A stretch of DNA of 64,000 nt from Sulfuricurvum sp. GTDB taxonomy: Bacteria > Campylobacterota > Campylobacteria > Campylobacterales > Sulfurimonadaceae. The notes beneath the pieces are model-generated. The model was not told where the DNA came from. It worked only from the letters and a program-made list of their open reading frames with translations, and made no database searches. Made by a program: the position numbers and the translations under genes. The stretch lies in the NCBI GenBank assembly GCA_030693335.1, contig JAUYAU010000012.1, positions 37,299-101,298 on the forward strand, given 5' to 3'. The stretch's first letter is position 1, and every line of letters starts with the position of its first letter. Below are positions 1-6,987 of this stretch, in pieces.

Positions 1-245
1 TTGACCGATTTCCAATCTACCACGGGATAGTTCAGTAGTAGTTTTTTGTCAGTGAGTTTGTCAACATTTTTGAGACTTTCTCCGATGGCGATCAACTGCA
101 TACAAATGGCATCGAGTTTTTCATGACCTGCTTCATTTTCTAAAAAATCATCAGAAGTAAGGATAGGTTCAAAGCGTTTGAGGATGCGCTCAGTTGCGCC
201 GTGAATCTGAGTGAGTGTTTCGATCAGCAGAGCCTTTTCAGGCAT
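1..245 (-). CDS. HepT-like toxin (DUF86), partial at the window edge
   Basis: The minus strand reads an open frame of about 81 residues from ATG at 245 that runs off the left edge. The translation contains DAICMQLIAIGESLKN and a YPVVDWKSV segment, both typical of the HepT/DUF86 family, whose members are HEPN-fold RNases acting as toxins. The catalytic R-x4-6-H motif normally follows the W-K segment, so it lies outside the window and activity cannot be judged. Its start overlaps the end of the upstream nucleotidyltransferase gene by 8 nt, the usual antitoxin-toxin arrangement. Family assignment rests on the visible N-terminal two thirds only. Confidence 0.8.
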   Translation of the reverse strand, partial: MPEKALLIETLTQIHGATERILKRFEPILTSDDFLENEAGHEKLDAICMQLIAIGESLKNVDKLTDKKLLLNYPVVDWKSV

Positions 246-528
246 AGACCGCTTCCTTTTGAATCCGCTCTTTTAAAAAGGTATTCATACTTTCACGGTA
301 GCTGACCAAATCAACATGGGTATGCATCAGTTCTTCAAGATCGAGACGGATACGGGAGAGTTTAAAAAGATTAGGATGCTTCGTCTCGATCACAACATCG
401 ACATCACTTTCCTGCGTCGCTTCATCACGAGCCACAGAGCCAAAAATACCGATACGAACGATTCCGAATTCTTCAGCGTGATTACGCTTATATGATTGTA
501 ATACTTCTAGAGCTTCTTTTTGTTTCAT
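238..528 (-). CDS. MNT-type nucleotidyltransferase antitoxin (MntA-like)
   Basis: This 96-residue protein is a minimal nucleotidyltransferase. Residues about 26-46 carry the G-S-x10-D-x-D signature (GSVARDEATQESDVDV) of the MntA family, which neutralises HepT toxins by adding AMP to them. The following gene, overlapping by 8 nt, encodes the HepT-like partner, so the two form a type VII-like toxin-antitoxin module. No Shine-Dalgarno sequence precedes the ATG; instead TATAAT lies exactly six bases upstream, suggesting a leaderless transcript. The module may be a genuine addiction or defence unit, or a decayed pair; only the antitoxin is complete here. Confidence 0.85.
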   Translation of the reverse strand: MKQKEALEVLQSYKRNHAEEFGIVRIGIFGSVARDEATQESDVDVVIETKHPNLFKLSRIRLDLEELMHTHVDLVSYRESMNTFLKERIQKEAVYA

Positions 529-534
529 ACGGTG

Positions 535-540
535 ATTATA
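535..540 (-). promoter_or_regulatory. -10 element (TATAAT) for the MNT/HepT module
   Basis: The minus strand reads TATAAT, six bases before the MNT start codon. With the usual 6-7 nt from -10 to transcription start, the mRNA would begin at or next to the ATG, consistent with the missing ribosome binding site. No convincing -35 is visible, which is common in Campylobacterota. Confidence 0.5.
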
Positions 541-547
541 ACCTAAC

Positions 548-576
548 TAGCACTCCATAGGCAATAGGGTGCTAGT
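548..576 (-). terminator. hairpin after clpX
   Basis: A 7-bp perfect inverted repeat (CTAGCAC / GTGCTAG) with further G-C pairing inside the loop lies just after the clpX stop. The minus-strand tail (TTAGGTTAT) is only weakly T-rich, so this is a probable but not ideal terminator for the leftward nif-clp operon. On the plus strand it is followed by TTTT. Confidence 0.5.
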
Positions 577-583
577 TTTAGCC

Positions 584-1798
584 TCACGCTTCCGCGTGTT
601 CTTCTTTGTAAACATAAATAGGTTCTTGCGTCGGGTCTTCGATGACCGCTTCGGTGATGGTGACGCTTTGGAGATTTTTCTTGGAGGGACAGCTAAACTG
701 CAACGGCAGCATCGCCTCTTCGATAATGCTTCGTAAACCGCGTGCGCCTACACCATGATCGATCGCTTTTTGAGCAACAGCATCGAGTGCTTTGTCATCG
801 AAATGCAGCTGAATACCATCCATATCAAAGAGCGCCTGATACTGTTTGATGAGGGCATTGTCAGGTTCTTGGAGGATTTGGACCATTTGGTCTTTACTGA
901 GCTCACGCAGTTGTGCGATGACGGGAATACGACCGATTAACTCAGGTATCAATCCAAACTGTACCAGTGCTTTTGCATCGATCTTTTTGGCTTTGACTTC
1001 GATGGCTGTATTCATTTTTCCAAATCCGACTTTGTTGGACTTTTTGGTATGGGTATCAGGTACTAAACCTACAAAGGCACCGCCACAGACGAAGAGAACA
1101 TGCGTTGTGTTAAACAATACCGTTTCGGTTGTGGAGTTTTTACGGCTCCCTTTGACGGGAACATAGACTTCGGCACCCTCTAGTATTTTCAGTAATCCTT
1201 GCTGTACACCTTCTCCCGATACATCACGTCCCATAGTAGAGGACTCTGATCTGCGGGCGATTTTATCGATCTCATCGATGTAGATGATACCGCGTTGTGC
1301 CAACTCGATGTCGTAGTTTGCCGCGGCCAGCAATCGTGAGAGGATGCTTTCAACATCTTCACCTACATAACCTGCCTCCGTCAATGCGGTTGCGTCTGCA
1401 ACGGCAAAGGGTACTTGCATGATTTTAGAGAGGGATTTGGCAAGCAATGTCTTACCGCTGCCCGTAGGTCCCAGCAGGAGTATATTGCTTTTTTCCAGTT
1501 CGACATTATTGTAGACCGGATTTTCTATACGTTTATAGTGATTGTAGAGTGCAACGGCGAGGACTTTTTTTGCATCGACTTGTCCGATAATGTATTTGTC
1601 CAAAAACTCAACAATCTTTTCGGGTGTAGGAAGTTCCTGCTGCATTTGTGAACGCTGTTCATAACGTACCTCTTTTTGCAATATGGCAGAACACGTGGTA
1701 ACACACTCATTACAGATATTGGTCGTCTCTGAAGAGAACATTTTTTTGACTTCGCTTTGAGGGCGTCCGCAAAACGAGCAGGTTTTTTCGGTACTCAT
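584..1798 (-). CDS. clpX: ClpX, ATPase subunit of ClpXP protease (nif-linked copy)
   Basis: Encodes a 404-residue AAA+ unfoldase of normal ClpX length. Visible parts: zinc-binding Cys 7, 10, 29 and 32; Walker A GPTGSGKT (110-117); pore-1 loop GYVG (143-146); Walker B with DEID (about 175-178); a VGF variant of the ClpP-binding IGF loop (257-259); sensor-2 GARGLRS near 351. The RKH substrate-recognition loop reads R-K-N (219-221). I chose ATG at 1798 because AAAGGA lies six bases upstream; a TTG two codons earlier overlaps clpP. It follows clpP by 2 nt and, through it, a set of nif accessory genes. Azotobacter is known to carry a second, nif-linked ClpX involved in turnover of cofactor-assembly proteins; a similar role here is inference. 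Confidence 0.93.
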   Translation of the reverse strand: MSTEKTCSFCGRPQSEVKKMFSSETTNICNECVTTCSAILQKEVRYEQRSQMQQELPTPEKIVEFLDKYIIGQVDAKKVLAVALYNHYKRIENPVYNNVELEKSNILLLGPTGSGKTLLAKSLSKIMQVPFAVADATALTEAGYVGEDVESILSRLLAAANYDIELAQRGIIYIDEIDKIARRSESSTMGRDVSGEGVQQGLLKILEGAEVYVPVKGSRKNSTTETVLFNTTHVLFVCGGAFVGLVPDTHTKKSNKVGFGKMNTAIEVKAKKIDAKALVQFGLIPELIGRIPVIAQLRELSKDQMVQILQEPDNALIKQYQALFDMDGIQLHFDDKALDAVAQKAIDHGVGARGLRSIIEEAMLPLQFSCPSKKNLQSVTITEAVIEDPTQEPIYVYKEEHAEA

Positions 1799-1800
1799 CT

Positions 1801-2394
1801 TCAATCCTTTGCACTAAATTTTGTCAAGATCTCATCTGCCAATCCAAACTCGATGGCAGCCTCTGCTTCCATGTAGTTATCTCGATCAGACTCTTTTTCG
1901 ATGATCTTCGCACTTTTTCCTGTTGCGTCAGCGAGTATAGCGTAGAGTCGGCGTTTGAGATTGAGGATATGTTTGGTGTGGATCTCAATGTCGCTGGCTT
2001 GTCCTGAGTAACCACCCAATGGCTGATGAATCATTACCTCTGCATTGGGGAGCATGTAGCGATGCCCCTTTTCTCCGCAGGTGAATAAAACAGCGGCCAT
2101 AGAGGCAACTAGACCCATAGCATAGGTATGAACGGGTGCATTGATTAGATTCATAGTATCTAATATGGCCAGACCGCTCATCACTGATCCCCCAGGTGAA
2201 CTGATGTAGATATGGATCGGTTCATTGGAGTCCATCGCCTCCAAATACAGCAGCTGAGAGACGATAATCCCCATCATATGATCATCGATCGCTTCAGTGA
2301 TCACGATAACACGGTCGCCTAAGAGTTTTGAAAACAGATCAAAATAGCGCTCACCGCGTGGCGAAACATCTTTTACGGTAGGTAGGTATGGCAT
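1801..2394 (-). CDS. clpP: ClpP, serine protease subunit
   Basis: A 197-residue ClpP of standard length. The catalytic triad is intact: Ser98 in VASMAA, His123 in MIHQPLGG and Asp172 in SDRDNY. ClpP forms the 14-subunit chamber that degrades proteins fed by ClpX. A clear AAAGGAGAT precedes the ATG and overlaps the stop of the SIR2-like gene 11 nt upstream, so it is almost certainly co-transcribed with the nif accessory genes. In the relatives I recall, the housekeeping clpP lies in another setting (near folE/def), so this could be a second copy; the rest of the genome is needed to tell. Confidence 0.94.
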   Translation of the reverse strand: MPYLPTVKDVSPRGERYFDLFSKLLGDRVIVITEAIDDHMMGIIVSQLLYLEAMDSNEPIHIYISSPGGSVMSGLAILDTMNLINAPVHTYAMGLVASMAAVLFTCGEKGHRYMLPNAEVMIHQPLGGYSGQASDIEIHTKHILNLKRRLYAILADATGKSAKIIEKESDRDNYMEAEAAIEFGLADEILTKFSAKD

Positions 2395-2405
2395 AGGGAT
2401 CTCCT

Positions 2406-3236
2406 TTAAATGAATGCTTGGATAAATTCTTGAAGTGGCATATCGATGACTTCAATGTTATGTTTATCGATGAATTTTTTCTCTTTTTTACCCAGTGGCT
2501 GATCGGTGACAACGTACCCGCCCTCGAGATCAAAACTGAGTTCATTGGCAACCATACGGTCCGTATCGTGACCAAATGATGTCCCCAAAAAGAGGTATTT
2601 TTTTGCTTTACGGTAGGTTTTAAGGACTTTTGGAACTGCAAATCCTCCCATCGCCTCAGTGAGCCAATCAACGTAGTCAGCATCGGATATGACAAAGGTG
2701 GGATCAGGAAGCGGTGAACCCATCGGCTTGAAAAGTATCGTTTTGGCGTTATCCAGTACCTCATCTTCTACAAGGAAGTATTTTTGATTTTCAACATCGT
2801 ATTCATAGGTTTCATAGCGATTGAGATCGCCCATAATACGTGATTTACCGATGATAAGACAATGCGGTGTATATGCCAACAGCTCTTGGAACTTGGTATC
2901 ACGGTTGGTATCAACGATATAGCGCGGTAACATATCGACAATGCCTTTATGCAGCGGTGTCGGATCGAATGGTTTGGTATAGATGTGATTGATAAGCTGT
3001 GTCATGTATTCCACTCCGCGACGCTGTTCGAGATGCATTGCGGCACGTGAATACTCGAACATGAGTCGCGCAGCCATTGGACGACCGCCGTTCATTGCCA
3101 ATATCAGCGAGTCGCTGTCGTGCGGTACTGCTTCACCTTCTTTGGTCATTACACCCTCAAACACGCCCAGCCCGAAGTAGGGGATAGTGGTTTGATTGCG
3201 TATCTCTTTTTTAATGGTTTCAAGTATTGTGTCCAT
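2406..3236 (-). CDS. SIR2-like domain protein in nif accessory operon
   Basis: A 276-residue protein. An N-terminal segment (PYFGLGVFEG then PHDSDSLILAMNGGRPM), a central VDTNRDTKFQELL and a C-terminal YLFLGTSFGHDTDRM follow the order seen in SIR2_2-type NAD-binding proteins, though the classical GAGxS motif is replaced. NAD hydrolysis or deacylation is therefore possible but unproven. I use ATG at 3236 because AAAGGGA lies just upstream; a longer frame begins at 3305 and overlaps the preceding gene. It sits between the thiol-peroxidase-like gene and clpP on the leftward nif operon. Its job in nitrogen fixation is unknown. Confidence 0.65.
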   Translation of the reverse strand: MDTILETIKKEIRNQTTIPYFGLGVFEGVMTKEGEAVPHDSDSLILAMNGGRPMAARLMFEYSRAAMHLEQRRGVEYMTQLINHIYTKPFDPTPLHKGIVDMLPRYIVDTNRDTKFQELLAYTPHCLIIGKSRIMGDLNRYETYEYDVENQKYFLVEDEVLDNAKTILFKPMGSPLPDPTFVISDADYVDWLTEAMGGFAVPKVLKTYRKAKKYLFLGTSFGHDTDRMVANELSFDLEGGYVVTDQPLGKKEKKFIDKHNIEVIDMPLQEFIQAFI

Positions 3237-3288
3237 CGTGATCCCTTTTGGAGCTTTGGACAAACCATTGCATTTTGCGTTCTTGCAC

Positions 3289-3804
3289 TTAAGCGTGACA
3301 TCCATGTCCGGTATAACAGTTCACAGCCGCTGAGATCTTCGGGAGTGCTTTTTCAAGGGAAAAAGGGTTGTTCAGGTCTTTGGGTATCTCATCATAAAAC
3401 AGCGCTCCGTCTTTTGATACGATAAAGAGAGCTTTGGTAAATTCTCCGCATAGCTCTCCCTCTCCTAATCGAATACCGTAATAGTCTCCAAACTGGGTGT
3501 CATAGTCAAAACCGTAATTCCACTCGTTTAGACACGGATCAATATGCTCTTTTGTAGCGACCACTATTGATTTACTAATGACGAGTGAGTTTAATGCGAG
3601 TAACTCATCAATCTCATTTATCTGTGTAATCAGATCATCGTTAATAAATGGTACCGTTATGATAAGCTGGGTATGACCATTTTGTCCCCCTATGACAAAC
3701 GGTTGATCATTTATGTCTTTGAGCGTCACTTTTTGGGAAGCATACCCGACACCTAATGGCATATCCTCAAGAAGCAGGGTGGATGTGTTGTATATTATTT
3801 GCAA
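3289..3804 (-). CDS. Tpx/peroxiredoxin-fold protein lacking the peroxidatic cysteine
   Basis: A 171-residue protein whose layout follows thiol peroxidase: a beta-rich N-terminus, a VPF segment where Tpx has VPSLDTPVC, a DxxFGxxYGI region near 102-111 and a KALFIVSKDG strand. The peroxidatic Cys position (about residue 55) holds Asn/Asp, while Cys91 matches the Tpx resolving cysteine. Three more cysteines (119, 163, 169) lie toward the C-terminus. Classical peroxidase activity is thus unlikely. The start is TTG at 3804 with AGGAG six bases upstream, giving a 38-nt overlap with the NifX-like gene. A redox or scaffold role in the nif operon is inference. Confidence 0.6.
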   Translation of the reverse strand: MQIIYNTSTLLLEDMPLGVGYASQKVTLKDINDQPFVIGGQNGHTQLIITVPFINDDLITQINEIDELLALNSLVISKSIVVATKEHIDPCLNEWNYGFDYDTQFGDYYGIRLGEGELCGEFTKALFIVSKDGALFYDEIPKDLNNPFSLEKALPKISAAVNCYTGHGCHA

Positions 3805-4210
3805 TTTCGGCTCCTATTATAAAATGATTGATTGCTGTCTCGACGTCTTTGACAATTGGAGGAATTTTGTAAATTTTTATTCCGACGTTTTTCATTGCAT
3901 ACAATGTATTGAGGCAATAATTGTCTGCAAGAAGATAGTCCGTTTTACCAATAACTTCTAATACCATGTAATGCTCGCTTACATGATAGGTGTCACCAGT
4001 GAGTTCAATTGGGCATTCACACGCTTTCATATGATGATCCTGAACCATTTTACCGCCAGACTTTTCCCATGGATTTAGTTTGGTGTCTATTAGACGGTAG
4101 CGGATATCTTTGCGATTGCCAGTGACTTCATACAATGCAAACATGGTTGCAGTACATGGGTTATCGTGATAAACACGCTTCATGGCATCCAGTGGTATTG
4201 CTATTATCAT
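3767..4210 (-). CDS. NifX/NafY-family cofactor-binding protein
   Basis: A 147-residue protein beginning MIIAIPLDAMKRVYHDNPCTA, the typical first strand and cysteine/histidine region of the NifX/NifB-C/NafY (dinitrogenase iron-molybdenum cofactor biosynthesis) domain, with the expected KTDYLLADNYC and GIKIYKIP strands later. Members bind FeMo-co or its precursor during assembly. A CEC pair lies near residue 64. It is the first gene of the leftward operon, divergent from nifB, which itself ends in the same kind of domain. AAGGAGCC precedes the start. Which Nif name applies (NifX, NifY, NafY) cannot be decided from sequence alone. Confidence 0.75.
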   Translation of the reverse strand: MIIAIPLDAMKRVYHDNPCTATMFALYEVTGNRKDIRYRLIDTKLNPWEKSGGKMVQDHHMKACECPIELTGDTYHVSEHYMVLEVIGKTDYLLADNYCLNTLYAMKNVGIKIYKIPPIVKDVETAINHFIIGAEIANNIQHIHPAS

Positions 4211-4238
4211 ATAAAGGCTCCTTACAGTCTTACAATTA

Positions 4239-4254
4239 ATGCAACTCCTGTTCT
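4239..4254 (-). promoter_or_regulatory. -24/-12 (sigma-54-like) promoter of the leftward nif accessory operon
   Basis: The minus strand reads AGAAC-N5-TTGCAT. It has the TTGCA of the sigma-54 -12 box and five-base spacing to AGAAC, a one-base variant of the GGAAC -24 box known from Campylobacterota. The predicted start lies about 20 nt before the NifX-like ATG. The same element occurs before nifB and nifH. Confidence 0.65.
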
Positions 4255-4298
4255 CGAATGGCTGTATTTATTTCTCGTTACAAAAGAGTCAACCTGAT

Positions 4299-4314
4299 TG
4301 TTCTGCAAAGCACA
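4299..4314. promoter_or_regulatory. NifA-type upstream activator sequence between divergent nif promoters
   Basis: The sequence is TGT-N10-ACA, the consensus for NifA enhancer binding. Its centre lies about 61 and 65 bp from the GC of the two divergent -12 boxes (nifB and NifX-like), so one site could serve both. No nifA gene is in the window. Confidence 0.55.
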
Positions 4315-4354
4315 AAATTGTCACGATTGTCAGTTAATGGGTCTTTTTAGTGCA

Positions 4355-4370
4355 AGAACACCAGTTGCAT
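4355..4370 (+). promoter_or_regulatory. -24/-12 (sigma-54-like) promoter of nifB operon
   Basis: The sequence reads AGAAC-ACCAG-TTGCAT, nearly identical to the nifH element (AGAAC-ACCCT-TTGCAT). The predicted start near 4380 gives a leader of about 65 nt before the nifB ATG. Annotating nifB from an upstream frame start at 4350 would place the promoter inside the gene, another reason to use the later start. Confidence 0.65.
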
Positions 4371-4445
4371 AACTCTCTGCAGAAATGGTTGGTGCTAGAT
4401 GAGGCAGAATCATTGAATATTATTGATCAGAAAAAGGAGATCACA

Positions 4446-5861
4446 ATGAGTTGTTCATCTACAGGAACTGAATCTTCAATGCCAGCGGATATTCAAGAGA
4501 AGATTCATAACCATCCATGTTATTCAGAAGGTGCACACCACCACTATGCTCGTATCCATGTAGCCGTTGCACCGGCATGTAACATACAATGCAATTATTG
4601 TAATCGTAAATATGATTGCTCTAATGAATCACGCCCAGGAGTTACTTCTGAACGTTTGACACCTGAAGAAGCTGCGAAGAAAGTTATGTTCGTGGGAGGA
4701 GAAGTACAACGTATGAGTGTACTTGGTATCGCGGGTCCTGGTGATGCATTGGCCAATCCTAAAAAGACATTTGAGACCTTTGGTATGGTGCGCGAATTTG
4801 CCCCGGATCTTAAATTGTGTCTTTCAACCAATGGATTGGAATTGCCAAATTTCATTGACGAAATGGTTGACTACAATATTGACCATATCACCGTTACCAT
4901 CAACAGTGTTGATGAGACAGGTGAAATCGGTAGTCTAATCTATCCATGGATTTTCAAAAATAACAAGCGCATTTATGGAAAAGAAGCGGCACAAATTCTT
5001 CTCGAAAACCAACTCGAAGGGATGAAGAAATGTGTCGAAAAAGGGATCTTGATTAAAGCAAACTCAGTATTGATCCCAGGTGTCAATGATAAACATCTCC
5101 CTGAAGTTTCCAAAAAACTCAAAGAGATCGGGGTATTTTTACATAACATCATGCCGATTCTATCCGAACCAGAATTTGGAACAGCGTTCGCCTTGGCAGG
5201 AGTACCGAGTGCTACTGATCAAGAACAAATGGCAGTTCAAGAAGCATGCGGTATGGATATGAAACTCATGCAGCACTGCCGTCAATGCCGTGCGGATGCA
5301 GTAGGACTTATCGGCGAAGACCGTGGTTCTGAGTTTACCAAAGACACCTTCTCTGGACTCAGTTTTGACGAACTGCAAATCAAATACGATATTGAAGCAC
5401 GTCAAGCGGCACAAGCGAAGATCGAAGAGTTCCGATTTTTCTTAGATCGTGCAAATGACCGTGTCCGTAAAGAGAAAGAAGAACTTAGCTCTAACGGTGT
5501 AACCATTCTTGTTGCGGTAACGACTGCGGGTGAGGGAATGATCAACATGCACTTTGGCAGTGTAAAAGAGTTCTTGATTTATGAAGCGGGTGACAAGGGG
5601 ATTCGATTTATACATCATCGTAAGGTAGATGTAGAATATTGTGCCGGTCCTGATGGAACGAATCCGCTTGCTCCGATTTTGGAAAAACTCAAAGACGTAC
5701 AGATAGTTCTGACCGCAAAAATCGGAGGATGTCCTCAAGATGATTTAAAAGCGGCAGGAATTGTTGCAGATCAAAGCTATGCGTATGAACCTATTGAGAT
5801 ATCAGTACTCAAAGCATCACGCAAATATTTTGGTATGGATGAAAACGCGGAAGTGAATTAA
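4446..5861 (+). CDS. nifB: NifB, FeMo-cofactor core (NifB-co) synthase
   Basis: A 471-residue radical-SAM protein that builds the 8Fe-9S-C core of the nitrogenase cofactor. The SAM/4Fe-4S motif is C45-x3-C49-x2-C52, with the further conserved cysteines of NifB near HCRQCRADAVG. From about residue 375 there is a fused NifX-like domain (ILVAVTT...MHFGSVKEF) that can carry the product. The ATG at 4446 has AAAGGAG seven bases upstream and matches the usual MSCSS start; a longer frame from a GTG at 4350 would run into the promoter element. It heads an operon with nifV 10 nt downstream. Confidence 0.97.
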   Translation: MSCSSTGTESSMPADIQEKIHNHPCYSEGAHHHYARIHVAVAPACNIQCNYCNRKYDCSNESRPGVTSERLTPEEAAKKVMFVGGEVQRMSVLGIAGPGDALANPKKTFETFGMVREFAPDLKLCLSTNGLELPNFIDEMVDYNIDHITVTINSVDETGEIGSLIYPWIFKNNKRIYGKEAAQILLENQLEGMKKCVEKGILIKANSVLIPGVNDKHLPEVSKKLKEIGVFLHNIMPILSEPEFGTAFALAGVPSATDQEQMAVQEACGMDMKLMQHCRQCRADAVGLIGEDRGSEFTKDTFSGLSFDELQIKYDIEARQAAQAKIEEFRFFLDRANDRVRKEKEELSSNGVTILVAVTTAGEGMINMHFGSVKEFLIYEAGDKGIRFIHHRKVDVEYCAGPDGTNPLAPILEKLKDVQIVLTAKIGGCPQDDLKAAGIVADQSYAYEPIEISVLKASRKYFGMDENAEVN

Positions 5862-5871
5862 GGAACCTGTT

Positions 5872-6987
5872 ATGGCACTCATAAATGACACTACATTACG
5901 CGATGGAGAGCAAGCAGCTTACGTCGCATTTAATACCGAAGAGAAGGTTCAAATAGCTACATTGCTCGATGCATGTGGAACGGATGAGCTTGAAATCGGT
6001 ATTGCGTGTATGGGTGTCAAAGAGCGCGATGATATAAAAACGCTGCTGTCTCTGGGCTTGCGAGCTCGAATGATGACATGGAATCGGATGAAGATGGATG
6101 ATCTAGATGCATCGTTGTCCTGTGGTATCCAAGCCGTTGATCTCTCAATTCCTGTTTCCGATTTGCTTATAGGTGTTAAGTTTGGCGGCAGTAAACTCAA
6201 AGTACTTAATGAACTGGAGAAGGTTGTCACCGCAGCTTCTAAAGAGGGTCTTTTTATCTGCATCGGAGGTGAAGACAGCTCGCGCGGCAGTCATGAGTTT
6301 ATCCGTGATGTCATGGAACTATCGCTTCAATGCGGAGCACATCGTTTTCGCTATTGCGATACGGTAGGTATTCTGACACCTACGCAAACGTATAAAGAGA
6401 TTAAATCGCTTACCGATCTTAATATCCTCCCCATTGAAATGCATACTCACAATGATTTTGGACTCGCAAACGCAAATGCTCTAAGTGGCATAGATGCAGG
6501 TGCAATCAGCATGAACACTACAGTAATGGGATTAGGTGAGAGAGCCGGAAACGCTTCATTTGAACAGATTCTCATGTCACTGAAACATCTGTACGGTGAA
6601 AAACGTGTAATTGATCCTATTTTGATCCGTAATTTAGTTCAAACCGTTGCCAGTGCCGCGGATATGACGCTCGCAACCAATGCCCCTATCGTAGGTGAAC
6701 GAATATTTGCCCACGAGAGCGGCATACATGCAGATGGAATGATGAAAAATTCCCATGCCTATGAGCCGTATCAAGCGTATGAGGTAGGATTGCAAAGTTC
6801 TTATCCCATTGGAAAACACTCTGGCAGTGCGACCATACGTTATCACCTCAACCGAATGGGTATTATGGCTGACAACGGTATTTTGAGCGATTTATTACCA
6901 AAAATCAGGGAGATAGTAACATCACGCAAGCGGGTACTGGAATCATATGAGCTTAAATCACTTTATCAGGATGCAGCATGTATATAG
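5872..6987 (+). CDS. nifV: NifV, homocitrate synthase
   Basis: A 371-residue member of the isopropylmalate/homocitrate synthase family, condensing acetyl-CoA and 2-oxoglutarate to homocitrate, the organic ligand of FeMo-co. Signatures visible: DTTLRDGEQ (6-14), the metal-binding HTHNDFG near 192, GLGERAGN near 223 and HESGIHADG near 280. There is no C-terminal leucine-type regulatory domain, as expected for NifV rather than LeuA. Position directly after nifB supports the nif assignment. It overlaps the next gene by 10 nt. Confidence 0.95.
   Translation: MALINDTTLRDGEQAAYVAFNTEEKVQIATLLDACGTDELEIGIACMGVKERDDIKTLLSLGLRARMMTWNRMKMDDLDASLSCGIQAVDLSIPVSDLLIGVKFGGSKLKVLNELEKVVTAASKEGLFICIGGEDSSRGSHEFIRDVMELSLQCGAHRFRYCDTVGILTPTQTYKEIKSLTDLNILPIEMHTHNDFGLANANALSGIDAGAISMNTTVMGLGERAGNASFEQILMSLKHLYGEKRVIDPILIRNLVQTVASAADMTLATNAPIVGERIFAHESGIHADGMMKNSHAYEPYQAYEVGLQSSYPIGKHSGSATIRYHLNRMGIMADNGILSDLLPKIREIVTSRKRVLESYELKSLYQDAACI

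Noticed and set aside
846..1166. Open frames opposite clpX, nifH, nifD, tgt and other genes
   Set aside because: They lie antisense or out of frame within well-supported genes, lack ribosome sites and have odd composition.
3289..3804. Active thiol peroxidase
   Set aside because: The peroxidatic cysteine position holds Asn/Asp; only the resolving-type cysteine is present.
4339..4354. Alternative sigma-54 promoter GG-N10-GC just upstream of the nifB element
   Set aside because: Only the GG and GC dinucleotides fit; the element at 4355-4370 matches the nifH promoter far better.
4350..4445. N-terminal extension of NifB from the GTG at 4350
   Set aside because: It would contain the -24/-12 element and lacks a ribosome site, whereas ATG 4446 has a strong AAAGGAG.
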